A stretch of DNA of 64,000 nt from Stenotrophomonas maltophilia (GTDB lineage: Bacteria > Pseudomonadota > Gammaproteobacteria > Xanthomonadales > Xanthomonadaceae), in the NCBI RefSeq assembly GCF_001676385.1, contig NZ_LYVJ01000008.1:124001-188000 (forward strand). The letters run 5' to 3'. Under the pieces are notes generated by a model. That model did no database searches. It was not told the DNA's origin and saw only the letters and a list, made by a program, of their open reading frames with translations. Numbering within the stretch: the stretch's first letter is position 1; every line of letters starts with the position of its first letter. The position numbers and the translations under genes were made by a program. This document shows positions 29,918 through 39,368 of this stretch, in pieces.

Positions 29918-29994
29918 GGAGCGGTAGTTCAGCTGGTTAGAATGCTGGCCTGTCACGCCGGAGGTCGCGGGTTCGAGTCCCGTCCGCTCCGCCA
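29918..29994 (+). tRNA. tRNA-Asp(GTC), copy 1
   Basis: 77 nt with CCA. Acceptor GGAGCGG/CCGCTCC and loop CTGTCAC. Followed by a GCCTCCGGCC/GCTGGAGGC hairpin with a T-rich tail. Confidence 0.97.
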
Positions 29995-30077
29995 CTTCAA
30001 CGAGGCCTCCGGCCAAAAGCTGGAGGCTTTGTTTTCTTCCCGGTCCAGGCTGGTGGAAAACAAGCAGGCAACAATGC

Positions 30078-30154
30078 GGAGCGGTAGTTCAGCTGGTTAG
30101 AATGCTGGCCTGTCACGCCGGAGGTCGCGGGTTCGAGTCCCGTCCGCTCCGCCA
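30078..30154 (+). tRNA. tRNA-Asp(GTC), copy 2
   Basis: Identical to copy 1. Followed by a related hairpin (GGCCCCCGGCCC/GCTGGGGGCC). Confidence 0.97.
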
Positions 30155-30242
30155 TTACATCGAGGCCCCCGGCCCAAAGCTGGGGGCCTTGTCTTCTCAC
30201 CGACAGGTTCGGTAGGGGAGACGAAGAGGTTCTTGCAAGAAC

Positions 30243-30319
30243 GGAGCGGTAGTTCAGCTGGTTAGAATGCTGGCCTGTCACGCCGGAGGTCGCGGGTTCG
30301 AGTCCCGTCCGCTCCGCCA
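30243..30319 (+). tRNA. tRNA-Asp(GTC), copy 3
   Basis: Identical to copies 1 and 2. No hairpin follows; the downstream spacer is AT-richer and may carry the promoter of copy 4 (TATACT at 30397). Confidence 0.97.
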
Positions 30320-30425
30320 TTGCAGACTTCTTAAGTCCCTGTGAAAAAACTTTGAAAAAAGTGTTCACCGGGCTGGGTTTCCAGGAAGTCTTCGGATATA
30401 CTGCGGGCCTGCAAAGTTTCAGCGC

Positions 30426-30502
30426 GGAGCGGTAGTTCAGCTGGTTAGAATGCTGGCCTGTCACGCCGGAGGTCGCGGGTTCGAGTCCCGTCCGCTCCGC
30501 CA
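30426..30502 (+). tRNA. tRNA-Asp(GTC), copy 4
   Basis: Identical to the other three. Preceded by TATACT 23 nt upstream and followed by a strong terminator. Confidence 0.97.
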
Positions 30503-30506
30503 ACTT

Positions 30507-30538
30507 CAAAAGCCCCCGGCGCAGGCCGGGGGCTTTTT
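30507..30538 (+). terminator. Terminator after tRNA-Asp array
   Basis: AAAAGCCCCCGGC, loop GCAG, GCCGGGGGCTTTTT. Confidence 0.92.
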
Positions 30539-30639
30539 CTTTGCGGCCCTGCACGGACCGCGTCGGCGCTGCTTTTGGTCCCGGCGGCGAAGCGGGTTAC
30601 ACTGCCGGGCTCGCCAATCAGGCCTTGTGATTCCTCACC

Positions 30640-32594
30640 ATGCTGCAGAAACTCCGCGACAAGACCTCAGGCTGGATCGTCACTGTGATCCTGGGGCTGC
30701 TGTGATTCCGTTCCTGTTCGTGATCGACAACAGCTACCTCGGTGGCGTCGGCGCGCAGAACGTGGCCAAGGTTTCCGCGCCGCCAACCTGGTGGCGTTCG
30801 GCGCCGTCGTGGTGGCCGGTGCGCATGCTGTGGCAGCACCATGAGATCAGTGCGCAGGATTTCCGCACCCGCTTCGAACAGGAGCGCATGCGTGAACGCC
30901 AGCAGCAGGGCGACAACTTCGACCCGCGCGCGTTCGAAAGCACCGAAAACAAACTGGCCGTGCTCGACCAGCTGATCGACGAGCAGGTCGTGCGCCTGGT
31001 TGGTGAGCAGGCCGGCGTGGTGATCGGTGATGGCGCGGTGCGCGAGTACATCGCTACCATCCCGGCCTTCCTTGATTCGAACGGCAAGTTCAACGAGAAC
31101 AATTACCGCCTGGCACTGGCCGGTGGCAATCCGCCGCGTACCCCCACGCAGTTCCAGGAACTGGTGCGCGAGAGCCTGCAGCAGTCAGTGATTCCTTCGG
31201 GCCTGCAGAATTCCGGTTTCGTCACCCAGGCCGAGACCGAGCGCCTGCTGAAGCTGCTCGGGGAAACCCGTGATGTCGAGCTGGCCGCGCTGCCGGAAGT
31301 GCCGGCCGATACCGCTCCGGTCACCGATGCACAGATCAAGCAGTGGTACGACAGCCACGGCAAGGACTTCCGCCAGGCGGAGAGCGTGTCGCTGGAGTAT
31401 GTCGAAATCAACGGTGCCAACCTGCCTGCGCCGGCTCCGGCCGATGAAGCGACGCTGCGCAAGCGCTATGAAGACGAGAAGGCGAAGTTCACTTCGCCGG
31501 AACAGCGCCAGGCCGCGCACATCCTGGTGACCGGTGAGGGTGCCGAGGCCAAGGCAAACAGGATCGCTGCCGAAGCCAAGGCTGCCGGCGCCGATTTCGC
31601 CGCACTGGCCAAGGCCAATTCGGAAGATCCGGGCTCCAAGGACCAGGGCGGTGACCTGGGCTGGGTCGAGCGTGGCGCCATGGTCAAGCCGTTTGAAGAT
31701 GCACTGTTTGCCGCCCAGGCGGGTGACGTGATCGGCCCGGTGAAGACCGAGTTCGGCTACCACATCATCAAGGTCGCCGCTGTGCGCGGTGGCCAGGGCA
31801 AGCCGTTCGAGGAAGTGCGCGACACCCTGGCCGCCGAGCAGCTGAAGGCCGATGGCGAGCGCGGCTTCAACGAGCTGGCGGGTCGCCTGGTCGACGCCAT
31901 CAACAAGAGCCCGAGCGACCTGGCTGCCGCAGCCAAGGAAGTCGGCCTGCCGCTGCAGACCCTGGGCCCGATCACGCGTGCAACCGCCGGCGGTATCGCC
32001 GCCGACCCGGCCGTGCTGCGCGCTGCGTTCTCCGACGTACTGGTGCAGGACGGTACCGCCAGCGATCCGATCGCGCTGGGCGGCGCCACCAACCACAGCG
32101 TGGTGATCCGCGTGGCCGCGCACACTCCGGAACAGGCGCTGCCGCTGGACAAGGCGCGTGAGCAGGTGATCGCCGCGATCCGTGCCGACCGCCAGCGCCA
32201 AGCCAGCGACAAGGCCGCCGATGCCATTCTGGCCAAGCTGAAGGGAGGGGCCACCCTGCAGTCGCTGGCGGCCAGCGAGAAGCTGCAGCTGAGCCCGATG
32301 CCGGGCCTGCCGCGCAGCCAGCCGGTGCCGACCCCGGAAATCAACCGCGCGATCTTCAGCGCGCCGGTGCCGGCCGAAGGCAAGCCGAGCTACGGCAAGG
32401 TGGATGTCAACGGCCACGCGCTGCTGTTCGCGGTGACCAAGGTCAACCCGGGCGACATCAAGGAAGTGACCGCCGAGCAGCAGAAGCAGCTGAAGGACCA
32501 GCTGAGCCAGATCGACGGCATGGCCGCTGCGAAGGGCTACATCGAGACGATGCGCAAGAAGTTCGTGATCCAGACCACCGAAGCGAACCTGTAA
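30640..32594 (+). CDS. ppiD: Periplasmic folding chaperone / PPIase PpiD (single-base frameshift near 30702)
   Basis: ATG at 30640 gives MLQKLRDKTSGWIVTVILGLL and then TGA after 21 codons. Restoring one G in CTG^TGATTCC continues as VIPFLFVIDNSYLGG and on to a 651-residue PpiD. It has an N-terminal membrane anchor, a SurA-N-like chaperone domain, a parvulin domain (AHILVTGEGAEAKANRIA to GYHIIKV, about residues 290-385) and a C-terminal chaperone region. It is anchored in the inner membrane beside the Sec translocon and helps outer-membrane proteins fold. Location after hupB matches E. coli. The break in the transmembrane segment is probably a consensus error. Confidence 0.9.
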
Positions 32595-32617
32595 GCGCCG
32601 CGTCATCCGTGAACGAG

Positions 32618-32646
32618 AAAGGCCCGGCATTGCCGGGCCTTTTTTG
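32618..32646 (+). terminator. Terminator after ppiD
   Basis: AAAGGCCCGGCA and TGCCGGGCC, then TTTTTT; 24 nt past the stop. Confidence 0.92.
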
Positions 32647-32659
32647 TGGGTATGCGCAG

Positions 32660-32733
32660 CGTCGAACTTGCTCGACCCTATGGGCGGTGTTTCGAGGCCA
32701 AGAAAAAAGCCGAGCGTGGGCCCGGCTCTACAG
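32660..32733. repeat. Pair of SMAG-like palindromes
   Basis: GTCGAACTTGCTCGACCCTA and GCCGAGCGTGGGCCCGGCTC, followed by TACA, stand about 30 nt apart between the convergent ppiD and mltD genes. Confidence 0.65.
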
Positions 32734-32752
32734 GGAGTGCCTGGCGGGCGCG

Positions 32753-33952
32753 TCAGTCTTCGACGCGCAGTACCGCGCCGGGCTTCAGCACGCTGCTTCC
32801 GCTCAGGCCATTCAACGACAGCAGGGCCTTCACCGGCATGCCGTAGCGGCGGGCAATGGTCCAGGCCGATTCGCCATTCCGCACGGTGTGGCGACGGTTG
32901 CGCGGACGATCGACGGCCGCAGCGACCGTCCTGGCCACCTGCGCTGCTGGCGTCGCCACCGCCGTCGACGCTGTGCTGGCGACCAAAGCCGGCGCGCCTT
33001 CAGGCACCGTGGCCTGGGCTGCCGAGACGGGGGCCAGGACGCGCGTGGTGCCCGAGGGGCGGCCGCCCGCGGCCAGCGCCGGGTTCAGCCGGGCGATCCG
33101 GGCCGGATCCAGCGCGCGCTGGGCAGCCCATTGCTGCACGCTGGTACCGGCGGGCAGGGCGTGGTCCTTCAGTACCGGCACGGTGCGGTCCAGCGATGCC
33201 ATCACGCCGGGCTGGTCTTCCACGTCTTCCAGCACGCAGGCCAGGGCATGCAGCTTCTCGACATAGGCGTAGGTGACCGGCGACAGGCCGGGCAGGGCCG
33301 ACGGCCTGGCATTCTGCGCGTTCATGCCGGCCTTGCGCAGCGACTGCAGCACGCGGTACTCGCCGGCGTTGTAGGCCATCGTCGCCAGGCGCCAGTCTCC
33401 ACCGAACATCCCGTGCAGGGTCTTGAGGTAGCGTACCGCCGCCTGGGTCGAATCGACCGCTGACAGGCGCCCATCGTAGCCATTGGTCATCGGGACGCGA
33501 TGGTTGCGCGCCGTGGTGGCGATGAACTGCCACAGCCCGGTGGGGCCGTTGCCGTTGCGGGCGTTGGGCCGGTAGCCGCTTTCCACGAACGGTATCAGCG
33601 CAAACTCGGTGGGGAGGTTGGCCTTGCGCAGTTCTTCGACCACATAGCCGAACAGTACCAGCGCGTCGTCATCCTGGTTGGCCAGTCGCGAAGGGGCGTG
33701 GGCGAACTGCTTCCGCCAGCGCGGGCTGGTGGCCTCCGTGTTGCAGCTGGGCTCGGCCAAGCCGTCGCGGAAGCTGCTGAAGATCTCCTGGCCGTTGCGC
33801 ACGGACGCGGCCGGCAGCGCCGCCGGATCCAGTGGCAGGGCGGCGGCAGCGGTCAGGTTCTGGCCGATGCCGGCGCCCAGCGATTGCGCACCGGCGGTTC
33901 CAGCCAGCCCCAGGACCAGCCCCAGGGCCAGCGGCAGACTTCGGCGCATCAT
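32753..33952 (-). CDS. mltD: Membrane-bound lytic murein transglycosylase D-like
   Basis: A 399-residue exported protein with signal peptide [21 protein letters not shown]. The SLT catalytic domain has the Glu in [12 protein letters not shown] (about residue 124), [13 protein letters not shown] and [10 protein letters not shown]. One C-terminal LysM repeat ([17 protein letters not shown] to LRVED) binds peptidoglycan; E. coli MltD has two. No lipobox Cys is obvious, so it may be periplasmic rather than a lipoprotein. It cleaves glycan strands with 1,6-anhydro ends. Its ATG overlaps the gloB stop (ATGA). Confidence 0.9.
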   Translation of the reverse strand: MMRRSLPLALGLVLGLAGTAGAQSLGAGIGQNLTAAAALPLDPAALPAASVRNGQEIFSSFRDGLAEPSCNTEATSPRWRKQFAHAPSRLANQDDDALVLFGYVVEELRKANLPTEFALIPFVESGYRPNARNGNGPTGLWQFIATTARNHRVPMTNGYDGRLSAVDSTQAAVRYLKTLHGMFGGDWRLATMAYNAGEYRVLQSLRKAGMNAQNARPSALPGLSPVTYAYVEKLHALACVLEDVEDQPGVMASLDRTVPVLKDHALPAGTSVQQWAAQRALDPARIARLNPALAAGGRPSGTTRVLAPVSAAQATVPEGAPALVASTASTAVATPAAQVARTVAAAVDRPRNRRHTVRNGESAWTIARRYGMPVKALLSLNGLSGSSVLKPGAVLRVED

Positions 33953-34713
33953 GCGCGGAAGCCGTCTTTCCAGTGCCGGAGGCCGGCCATCACGTCGACG
34001 TCGGCAACGACGTCGCGACCCAGGTGCGCCGACACGGCCGCGCGGATGGCGGCGGTGTGCACGCGCAGGAACGGATTGCAGTCCAGTTCGTTGGCCAGGG
34101 TTACCGGCAGGGTGGAACGGTCATCGCGGCGCATGGCCAAAGCCTCCTCTTGGCGCTGCAACAGGGCAGCGTTGGCGGGGTCGACATGCCGCGCGAAGAC
34201 GGCATTTGACACGGTGTACTCATGGGCGCAACACAGCAGCAGTTGCGCCGGCAGGGCGCCCAGCTTGCGCATCGATGCCAGCAGCTGGGACGGCGTACCT
34301 TCGAACAGGCGTCCACAGCCCAGGCTGAACAACGAATCTCCGCTGAAAAGATGTTCAGCGGTGTGAAACGCGATGTGGCTGCGGGTATGCCCGGGCACGG
34401 ATAGTACGTGGAACGTCCGGCCCAGTGCCTGAACGCGTTCACCTTCACCGACCCGCTCGGTCGCCATGGGAATGCGCTCCTCCACCGGTGCCACCACCCG
34501 CACGCCGGGGAAATGCGCCTGCAGTGCAGGCACGCCGCCGATGTGGTCGTCGTGATGATGGGTGAGCAGGATCGTGTCCACGCGCAGGCCCTGGGCAGCC
34601 AGTGCGAGTACCGGCGCGGCATCGCCGGGATCGACGACCACGGCAGCACCGTCGTCGCCGATCAACGTCCAGATGTAATTGTCCGCAAATGCGGGCAGGG
34701 CAGTCAGTCGCAT
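33949..34713 (-). CDS. gloB: Hydroxyacylglutathione hydrolase (glyoxalase II)
   Basis: A 254-residue metallo-beta-lactamase-fold enzyme that hydrolyses S-lactoylglutathione to lactate and GSH in methylglyoxal detoxification. The start [15 protein letters not shown] is classic GloB. Metal ligands are in [23 protein letters not shown] and [17 protein letters not shown]. The C-terminal HxxAY-type block reads [14 protein letters not shown]. The start at 34713 is preferred over far-upstream in-frame codons that encode no family sequence and overlap the divergent gene. It leads an operon with mltD. Confidence 0.95.
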   Translation of the reverse strand: MRLTALPAFADNYIWTLIGDDGAAVVVDPGDAAPVLALAAQGLRVDTILLTHHHDDHIGGVPALQAHFPGVRVVAPVEERIPMATERVGEGERVQALGRTFHVLSVPGHTRSHIAFHTAEHLFSGDSLFSLGCGRLFEGTPSQLLASMRKLGALPAQLLLCCAHEYTVSNAVFARHVDPANAALLQRQEEALAMRRDDRSTLPVTLANELDCNPFLRVHTAAIRAAVSAHLGRDVVADVDVMAGLRHWKDGFRA

Positions 34714-34724
34714 AGAATTGGACC

Positions 34725-35369
34725 ATGCCCGCGCTGCAGAGCACCCGTCAAGCGAGCCAGGCCCCGTGGTTCGACAGCGAGCCGGCGGCAGCCCTGCGTG
34801 TGCTGGAAAGGCAACTGCTGCTGCCGCAGCTGTCGTTGCTGCCGGCACAGCCCTGGTTGTGGATCGCACCGAGTGTGGCCTGGCTGGAGGATGCGCGACT
34901 GGGTGGGCGTGGGCTGCGCCTGTACCGGCATGGGCAGGGCTATGCCGGTGATACCCGCTGCGGGCTGCCCCTGCCGCTGGCCAACGAGAGCGTCAACGCG
35001 ATCGTGCTGCAGCATGTCACCGCCGCCGATGCCGCCCTGCTGCTGGATGAGTGCGAGCGCGTGCTGATGCAGGGCGGCCACCTTTGGCTGAGCAGCCTCA
35101 ATCCGTTCAGTCCCTACCGCACGCGCTGGCGCCGCCACGGGCTGGTGGTGCGCACGCCGCAGCGGATCCGCCTGCTGCTTGGTCGGCATGGCCTGGAGTG
35201 CGACGATGTGCGCTACCTCGGCCCGCTCTGGGACGGGGATGGCAGTCGCCGTCATGGCGGCTGGGCGCCGCTGCGCGCCGCCTGCCTGTTCCATGCGGAG
35301 AAACGTACGCTGGCCCTGCCGGGGCCGACACCGCTGCCGGTGCGCTGGCATGGCACCGTGGCTACCTGA
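34725..35369 (+). CDS. YafS-like SAM-dependent methyltransferase-fold protein
   Basis: A 214-residue protein with a degenerate class I methyltransferase fold. [10 protein letters not shown] (about residues 88-97) matches the post-III strand, followed by [23 protein letters not shown]. The glycine-rich SAM motif near the N-terminus ([17 protein letters not shown]) is weak. E. coli yafS occupies the same position between gloB and rnhA, which supports orthology; the substrate is unknown. It starts 11 nt from the divergent gloB start and ends 13 nt before rnhA, implying co-transcription with rnhA and dnaQ. Confidence 0.8.
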   Translation: MPALQSTRQASQAPWFDSEPAAALRVLERQLLLPQLSLLPAQPWLWIAPSVAWLEDARLGGRGLRLYRHGQGYAGDTRCGLPLPLANESVNAIVLQHVTAADAALLLDECERVLMQGGHLWLSSLNPFSPYRTRWRRHGLVVRTPQRIRLLLGRHGLECDDVRYLGPLWDGDGSRRHGGWAPLRAACLFHAEKRTLALPGPTPLPVRWHGTVAT

Positions 35370-35382
35370 TCCTGGAGTTGTA

Positions 35383-35835
35383 TTGAAAACCATCGAAATC
35401 CACACCGACGGATCCTGCCTCGGCAACCCGGGGCCCGGCGGCTGGGCCGCGTTGCTGCGCTACAAGGGCCATGAGCGTGAGCTCAGTGGCGGTGAAGCGC
35501 ACACCACCAACAACCGGATGGAGCTGATGGCGGCCATCAGCGGCCTGGAAGCGCTCACCGAACCCTGCAGCATCGTGCTCTACACCGATTCGCAATATGT
35601 GCGGCAGGGCCTGACCCAATGGATGGCCGGCTGGATCCGCAAGAACTGGAAGACCGCTGGTGGTGATCCGGTAAAGAACCGCGAGCTGTGGGAGCGGTTG
35701 CATGCCGCTACGCTGAGGCACCAGATCGATTGGCGATGGGTGAAGGGTCATTCCGGCGACCCGGACAACGAACGGGTGGATACCCTGGCCCGCGACGCGG
35801 CAATCCGGATCCGCGACTCCAGCCCGGTAAACTGA
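35383..35835 (+). CDS. rnhA: Ribonuclease HI
   Basis: A 150-residue endonuclease that degrades the RNA strand of RNA-DNA hybrids. All catalytic residues are visible: Asp9 ([15 protein letters not shown]), Glu47 (NNRMELMAA), Asp69 (LYTDSQYV) and Asp133 ([11 protein letters not shown]), with His123 in VKGHSG. The start is TTG at 35383, five nt after TGGAG; no ATG or GTG gives the right N-terminus. The basic hybrid-binding protrusion ([19 protein letters not shown]) is present. dnaQ follows after 4 nt. Confidence 0.96.
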   Translation: MKTIEIHTDGSCLGNPGPGGWAALLRYKGHERELSGGEAHTTNNRMELMAAISGLEALTEPCSIVLYTDSQYVRQGLTQWMAGWIRKNWKTAGGDPVKNRELWERLHAATLRHQIDWRWVKGHSGDPDNERVDTLARDAAIRIRDSSPVN

Positions 35836-35839
35836 GCGC

Positions 35840-36568
35840 ATGCGTCAGATCATCCTTGATACCGAAACCACGGGCCTGGAGTGGAAGAAGGGCAACCGCA
35901 TCGTCGAAATCGGCTGTGTGGAACTGTTCAAGCGCCGCCCGACCGGCAACCACTACCACCAGTACATCAAACCGGACTGCGAGTTCGAACAGGGCGCGCA
36001 GGAAGTCACTGGCCTGAGCCTGGAGTTCCTCGATGACAAGCCGGAGTTCGCGCAGATCGTCGAGGAGTTCCTGGCATTCATCGATGGCGCCGAGCTGATC
36101 ATCCACAACGCGGCGTTCGACCTGGGTTTCCTGGATTACGAACTGTCATTGCTTGGCCCGCAGTACGGCAGGATCACCGACCGCTGCACGGTGATCGATA
36201 CGCTGGCGCTGGCACGCGAGCGCTTCCCGGGCCAGCGCAATTCGCTGGATGCGCTGTGCAAGCGATTGGGCGTGGACAACTCGCACCGCGCGCTGCATGG
36301 CGGCCTGCTCGATGCGCAGATTCTCGGTGACGTCTATATCGCACTGACATCGGGCCAGGAAGAGATCGGCTTCGGGCTGGGGGATGAGGAGGGCGGCGGC
36401 GGCGCCGTGCTGCAGGCCTTCGATCCTGGCAAGCTGCTGCCGCGCCCGCGCGTGGTGGCGACGCCATCCGAGCTGGAGGCGCATGCCGCACGCCTGGAGC
36501 GGCTGCGCAAAAAGGCCGGCCATGCCTTGTGGGATGGCCCGAAGGTGGAAGAACCCGCCACCGCCTGA
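35840..36568 (+). CDS. dnaQ: DNA polymerase III epsilon (proofreading) subunit
   Basis: A 242-residue 3'-5' exonuclease of the DEDDh class. ExoI is ILDTETTGL (Asp7, Glu9), ExoII is IHNAAFDLGFLDYEL and ExoIII is NSHRALHGGLLDAQILGDVY, with the general-base His. The C-terminal 50 residues hold the segment that contacts the alpha subunit. It corrects misincorporated nucleotides during replication. In E. coli rnhA and dnaQ are divergent neighbours; here they are co-directional and 4 nt apart, so one transcript is likely. Confidence 0.95.
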   Translation: MRQIILDTETTGLEWKKGNRIVEIGCVELFKRRPTGNHYHQYIKPDCEFEQGAQEVTGLSLEFLDDKPEFAQIVEEFLAFIDGAELIIHNAAFDLGFLDYELSLLGPQYGRITDRCTVIDTLALARERFPGQRNSLDALCKRLGVDNSHRALHGGLLDAQILGDVYIALTSGQEEIGFGLGDEEGGGGAVLQAFDPGKLLPRPRVVATPSELEAHAARLERLRKKAGHALWDGPKVEEPATA

Positions 36569-36569
36569 T

Positions 36570-36620
36570 CATCCACGCATGGCGTGGATCTACTGTAGAG
36601 CCGAGCCGATGCTCGGCTCA
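36570..36620. repeat. SMAG-like palindrome pair
   Basis: ATCCACGCATGGCGTGGATC and GTAGAGCCGAGCCGATGCTC, followed by GGCTCA, sit directly after the dnaQ stop in the gap to a convergent gene. Confidence 0.65.
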
Positions 36621-36630
36621 TGCGCAGGGC

Positions 36631-37335
36631 TCAGTGGCAGCGCACCAGGATCACGCTGATGTTGTCGCGGCCGCCGCCGTCGAGTGCGGCCGCGACCAGC
36701 GTATCCACGCATTCCTGCGCGCTGGCGTCCTCGAACGCCAGGATGCGGGCGATGCTGCGATCGTCCACGTCCTCGGTGAGGCCGTCGCTGCACAACAGCA
36801 ACTGCATCCCCGGCCGCAGCTCGCCCTGGGTGGTAGCCACGTTCAGGTGGGCTGGGTCGGTTACGCCCAGAGCCTGGGTGACCACGTTGCGATGCGGATG
36901 CGCTCGCGCCTGCTCGGCTGTCAGGTTGCCCTGTGCCACCAGCTCCTGTACCACGCTGTGGTCCTGGCTGAGCTGTGCCAGTTGCCCACCGCGCCACAGG
37001 TAGGCGCGGCTATCGCCGACCCAGGCTACCTCGTAGCGATTGCCCAGCACGCGCGCGGCGACCACGGTGGTGCCCATCGGAAGGGTGTCATTCCGCCGCC
37101 GCGAGGCGCGGATGATTTCTTCGTCGGCGGTGCGGATGGCCTGTGCCAGCGGTGCCCCCCGCCGGATCTCGCGGACGATCGTTTCGCGCGCGAGCGCGCT
37201 GGCGACCTCGCCACAGGCGTGGCCGCCCATGCCGTCGGCCACCAGCCACAGGCCCAGCTCGCTGTCACCATAGTAGGTGTCCTCGTTGAGCTCGCGGCGC
37301 AGGCCGGGATGGGTGAGGTGTCCGAATTCGATCAT
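36631..37335 (-). CDS. PP2C-family serine/threonine phosphatase
   Basis: A 234-residue soluble Stp/PrpC-like phosphatase. Metal-binding motifs are RELNEDTYY, VADGMGGHACGEVAS, WVGDSRAYLWRGG, LLLCSDGLTEDV and the terminal GGGRDNISVILV. These dephosphorylate Hanks-type kinase targets, but no partner kinase is nearby. ATG 37335 (MIEFGHLTHPG) gives the family N-terminus; ATG 37356 adds seven residues and neither has a clear ribosome-binding site. Single-gene unit, divergent from tRNA-Ser. Confidence 0.9.
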   Translation of the reverse strand: MIEFGHLTHPGLRRELNEDTYYGDSELGLWLVADGMGGHACGEVASALARETIVREIRRGAPLAQAIRTADEEIIRASRRRNDTLPMGTTVVAARVLGNRYEVAWVGDSRAYLWRGGQLAQLSQDHSVVQELVAQGNLTAEQARAHPHRNVVTQALGVTDPAHLNVATTQGELRPGMQLLLCSDGLTEDVDDRSIARILAFEDASAQECVDTLVAAALDGGGRDNISVILVRCH

Positions 37336-37442
37336 GGCGGGCAGCGGCGGGGGCATTGCGGGGAGACAGGCATCATCGGGTGGCTGCAGGCATCCGGCAA
37401 GGCATGGACCCGGAAAATTTTCACATCTTTGACCGGAATGAC

Positions 37443-37471
37443 TTGTCGGCGCCCGCGCTTCCTCGTATCAT
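37443..37471 (+). promoter_or_regulatory. Promoter of tRNA-Ser(CGA)
   Basis: TTGTCG, a 17-nt spacer and TATCAT, 29 nt before the tRNA. Confidence 0.55.
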
Positions 37472-37500
37472 GCGCGTCCCCGGTTCGCCGGGGACCACCC

Positions 37501-37591
37501 GGAGAGGTGGCAGAGTGGTTGAATGTACCTGACTCGAAATCAGGCAGGCGTTTATAGCGCCTCGGGGGTTCGAATCCCCCCCTCTCCGCCA
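37501..37591 (+). tRNA. tRNA-Ser(CGA)
   Basis: 91 nt with a long variable arm and CCA. Anticodon stem CCTGA/TCAGG with loop CTCGAAA (CGA). Confidence 0.97.
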
Positions 37592-37635
37592 GATAAAGAA
37601 AAAGGGCTGCCGAAGGGCAGCCCTTTTTCTTTATC
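37592..37635. terminator. Long symmetric terminator after tRNA-Ser
   Basis: GATAAAGAAAAAGGGCTGCC, loop GAAG and a perfect 20-nt complement. The A/T outer arms make it functional on both strands. Confidence 0.92.
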
Positions 37636-37753
37636 TGGCGCGGGACGCGACGCGCGTTGCCGTGCAACGCGTGGGGCCCTCCCTTTGCCGGCCTCTCCCC
37701 GCCCCTGCCGGGGCAGCCCCTCAACAGAGGGGCCTGTTCCTCCAGATGCGTCA

Positions 37754-37822
37754 GTAGGTCCACGCCAGGCGTGGATGCTCTTGCTGCCGGGCTGGACCAT
37801 TCACGCGTGGCGTGGCTCTACC
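37754..37822. repeat. Inverted SMAG dimer
   Basis: GTAGGTCCACGCCAGGCGTG, followed by GAT, at the left faces TTCACGCGTGGCGTGGCTCT, followed by AC, at the right. It fills much of the 37636-37879 gap. Confidence 0.65.
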
Positions 37823-37879
37823 TGTCCCGTCGCGAGCCGCGGGTTAAACTGCACGCATCACCTGCTGGAGCTTTTCCCC

Positions 37880-38284
37880 ATGACCGCTGAAATCCTCGTT
37901 CCCGTGTCGTTCGGCGAGCTGCTGGACAAGATCTCGATCCTGCAGATCAAGTCCGAGCGCATCAGCGACGAGGGCAAGCTGGCCAATGTGCGCAGGGAAC
38001 TGTCGGCGCTGGAGCAGACCTGGATGGCACATCCGGCGGCGGTGAAGGACATCGCCAAGCTGCGTGCCGAGCTGAAGGCGGTCAACGAGCAGCTGTGGGA
38101 GATCGAAGACGACATCCGGCTGAAGGAGAAGGCGCAGGCGTTCGACCAGGGTTTCGTCGACCTGGCGCGCAGCGTCTACCTGCGCAATGACGAACGCGCG
38201 CGCATCAAGAAGGCGATCAACCTGGCGCTGGGTTCGGTGTACGTGGAAGAGAAGTCCTACCAGGATTACGCGCAGCGCACGTAA
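37880..38284 (+). CDS. DUF6165 family protein
   Basis: A 134-residue soluble, mostly helical protein starting MTAEILVPVSFGELLDKISI. Several heptad-like stretches (residues 40-100) suggest coiled-coil pairing. I recognise the family (DUF6165) but not a biochemical function. Homologues are often beside LPS-core or glycosyltransferase genes, and here a GT9 gene converges on it with 17 nt between stops. The ATG at 37880 follows CTGGAG with 10-nt spacing. Confidence 0.75.
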   Translation: MTAEILVPVSFGELLDKISILQIKSERISDEGKLANVRRELSALEQTWMAHPAAVKDIAKLRAELKAVNEQLWEIEDDIRLKEKAQAFDQGFVDLARSVYLRNDERARIKKAINLALGSVYVEEKSYQDYAQRT

Positions 38285-38301
38285 TCCGGGCGGGCCGCCG
38301 C

Positions 38302-39348
38302 TCACCCCAGGTGATCGGCCACATAGCGCTCGAAGGCGGCGATACCGTCGTCGACGGTGATCAGTTCCATCACGTCATCGAACTCGATCTTGGTGCCCCA
38401 CTTCAGGTCGGTTGCCTGCTTGCCCAGGTACTTGCGTGCTGCGTCGTCGTAGCGGTCCACGCAGTAACGGCGATCGGAATATGGTCCGCTGCGGTGCGGG
38501 TTGCTGGCCGCATGCAGGCCCAGCACCTTGGCGCCCATTGCGTTGGCGATGTGCATCGGGCCCGAATCCGGGGTCATCACCAGGTCGGCGCGGGCCAGCA
38601 GGGCGGGCAGCTGCTTGAGCGTGTCCTTGCCGACCAGGTCCAATGCGGGAGTATCCAGCTGTGCCTGGATGGCATCGGCCATGCTGCGTTCCAGCTCGCT
38701 GCGGCCACCGCACAGCACTACCCGCCAGCCCCGCTGGGCCGCATGGTTGGCCACGGCGGCGTATCGGTCGGCATACCAGTTGCGGCGCACATGGCTGGAG
38801 CAGGGCGAGATCATCAGGACCGGGCGCCCATCGTCCTGCCACTGGGCGGCGGCCCACTCAACGGCGGATTGCGGTACGGCCAGGTCCCAGCTGACCTCGG
38901 TCTGGCGCAGGCCCAGCGGTTCGCAGAAGCTGCCGATGGCATCGAGCACATGGATGCCCGGGCGATCGGGAATGCGCTCGTTGATGAAGAGCCCATGCAG
39001 GTCTTTGGAGCGGCTGCGGTCATAGCCGATGCGGCGCTCAGCCGGAATGAAGGCCGACAGCAGGTTGGCGCGGAACGCGACCTGCATCTGCAGCAGCGCC
39101 TCGAACCGCCCCGGTGGCAGTTGCCTGCGCAGTTCCTTGACGCCGGCCATGCCGCTCTTCTTGTCATAGGCGTGGAAGGTCACCCCGGGCAGGCCATCAA
39201 GCAGCTTGTGGCCAGCCTTGTCGATGATCCAGTGGATCGGCGTATCCGGGCGTGCCGCCTGCAGGGTGCGTACCAGGGGCACCACGTGGGTGACATCGCC
39301 CAGGGCGGACAGCCGCAGGAGGCACAGGGAGGAGGACGCTGGTGCCAT
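38302..39348 (-). CDS. GT9 family glycosyltransferase (heptosyltransferase-like)
   Basis: A 348-residue GT-B enzyme. [22 protein letters not shown] at the N-terminus is the GT9 acceptor-side signature. The ADP-heptose site is represented by [25 protein letters not shown] (about residues 259-283). It probably adds a sugar to Kdo or heptose in the LPS inner core at the inner membrane's cytoplasmic face. WaaC/WaaF assignment cannot be settled by eye. It is divergent from kdkA, whose product phosphorylates Kdo, which supports an inner-core role. Confidence 0.85.
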   Translation of the reverse strand: MAPASSSLCLLRLSALGDVTHVVPLVRTLQAARPDTPIHWIIDKAGHKLLDGLPGVTFHAYDKKSGMAGVKELRRQLPPGRFEALLQMQVAFRANLLSAFIPAERRIGYDRSRSKDLHGLFINERIPDRPGIHVLDAIGSFCEPLGLRQTEVSWDLAVPQSAVEWAAAQWQDDGRPVLMISPCSSHVRRNWYADRYAAVANHAAQRGWRVVLCGGRSELERSMADAIQAQLDTPALDLVGKDTLKQLPALLARADLVMTPDSGPMHIANAMGAKVLGLHAASNPHRSGPYSDRRYCVDRYDDAARKYLGKQATDLKWGTKIEFDDVMELITVDDGIAAFERYVADHLG

Positions 39349-39368
39349 GTGTTGTTAGACTCAAAGGA

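Noticed and set aside
29918-30502. Tandem direct repeats resembling a CRISPR array
   Set aside because: The 77-nt repeat folds as tRNA-Asp with CCA, spacers are related to each other and of unequal length, and no cas genes are present.
29997-30554. Minus-strand reading frame with repeated TGLEPATSGVTGQHSN blocks
   Set aside because: It is the antisense of the four tRNA-Asp genes and their spacers, a well-known spurious protein pattern.
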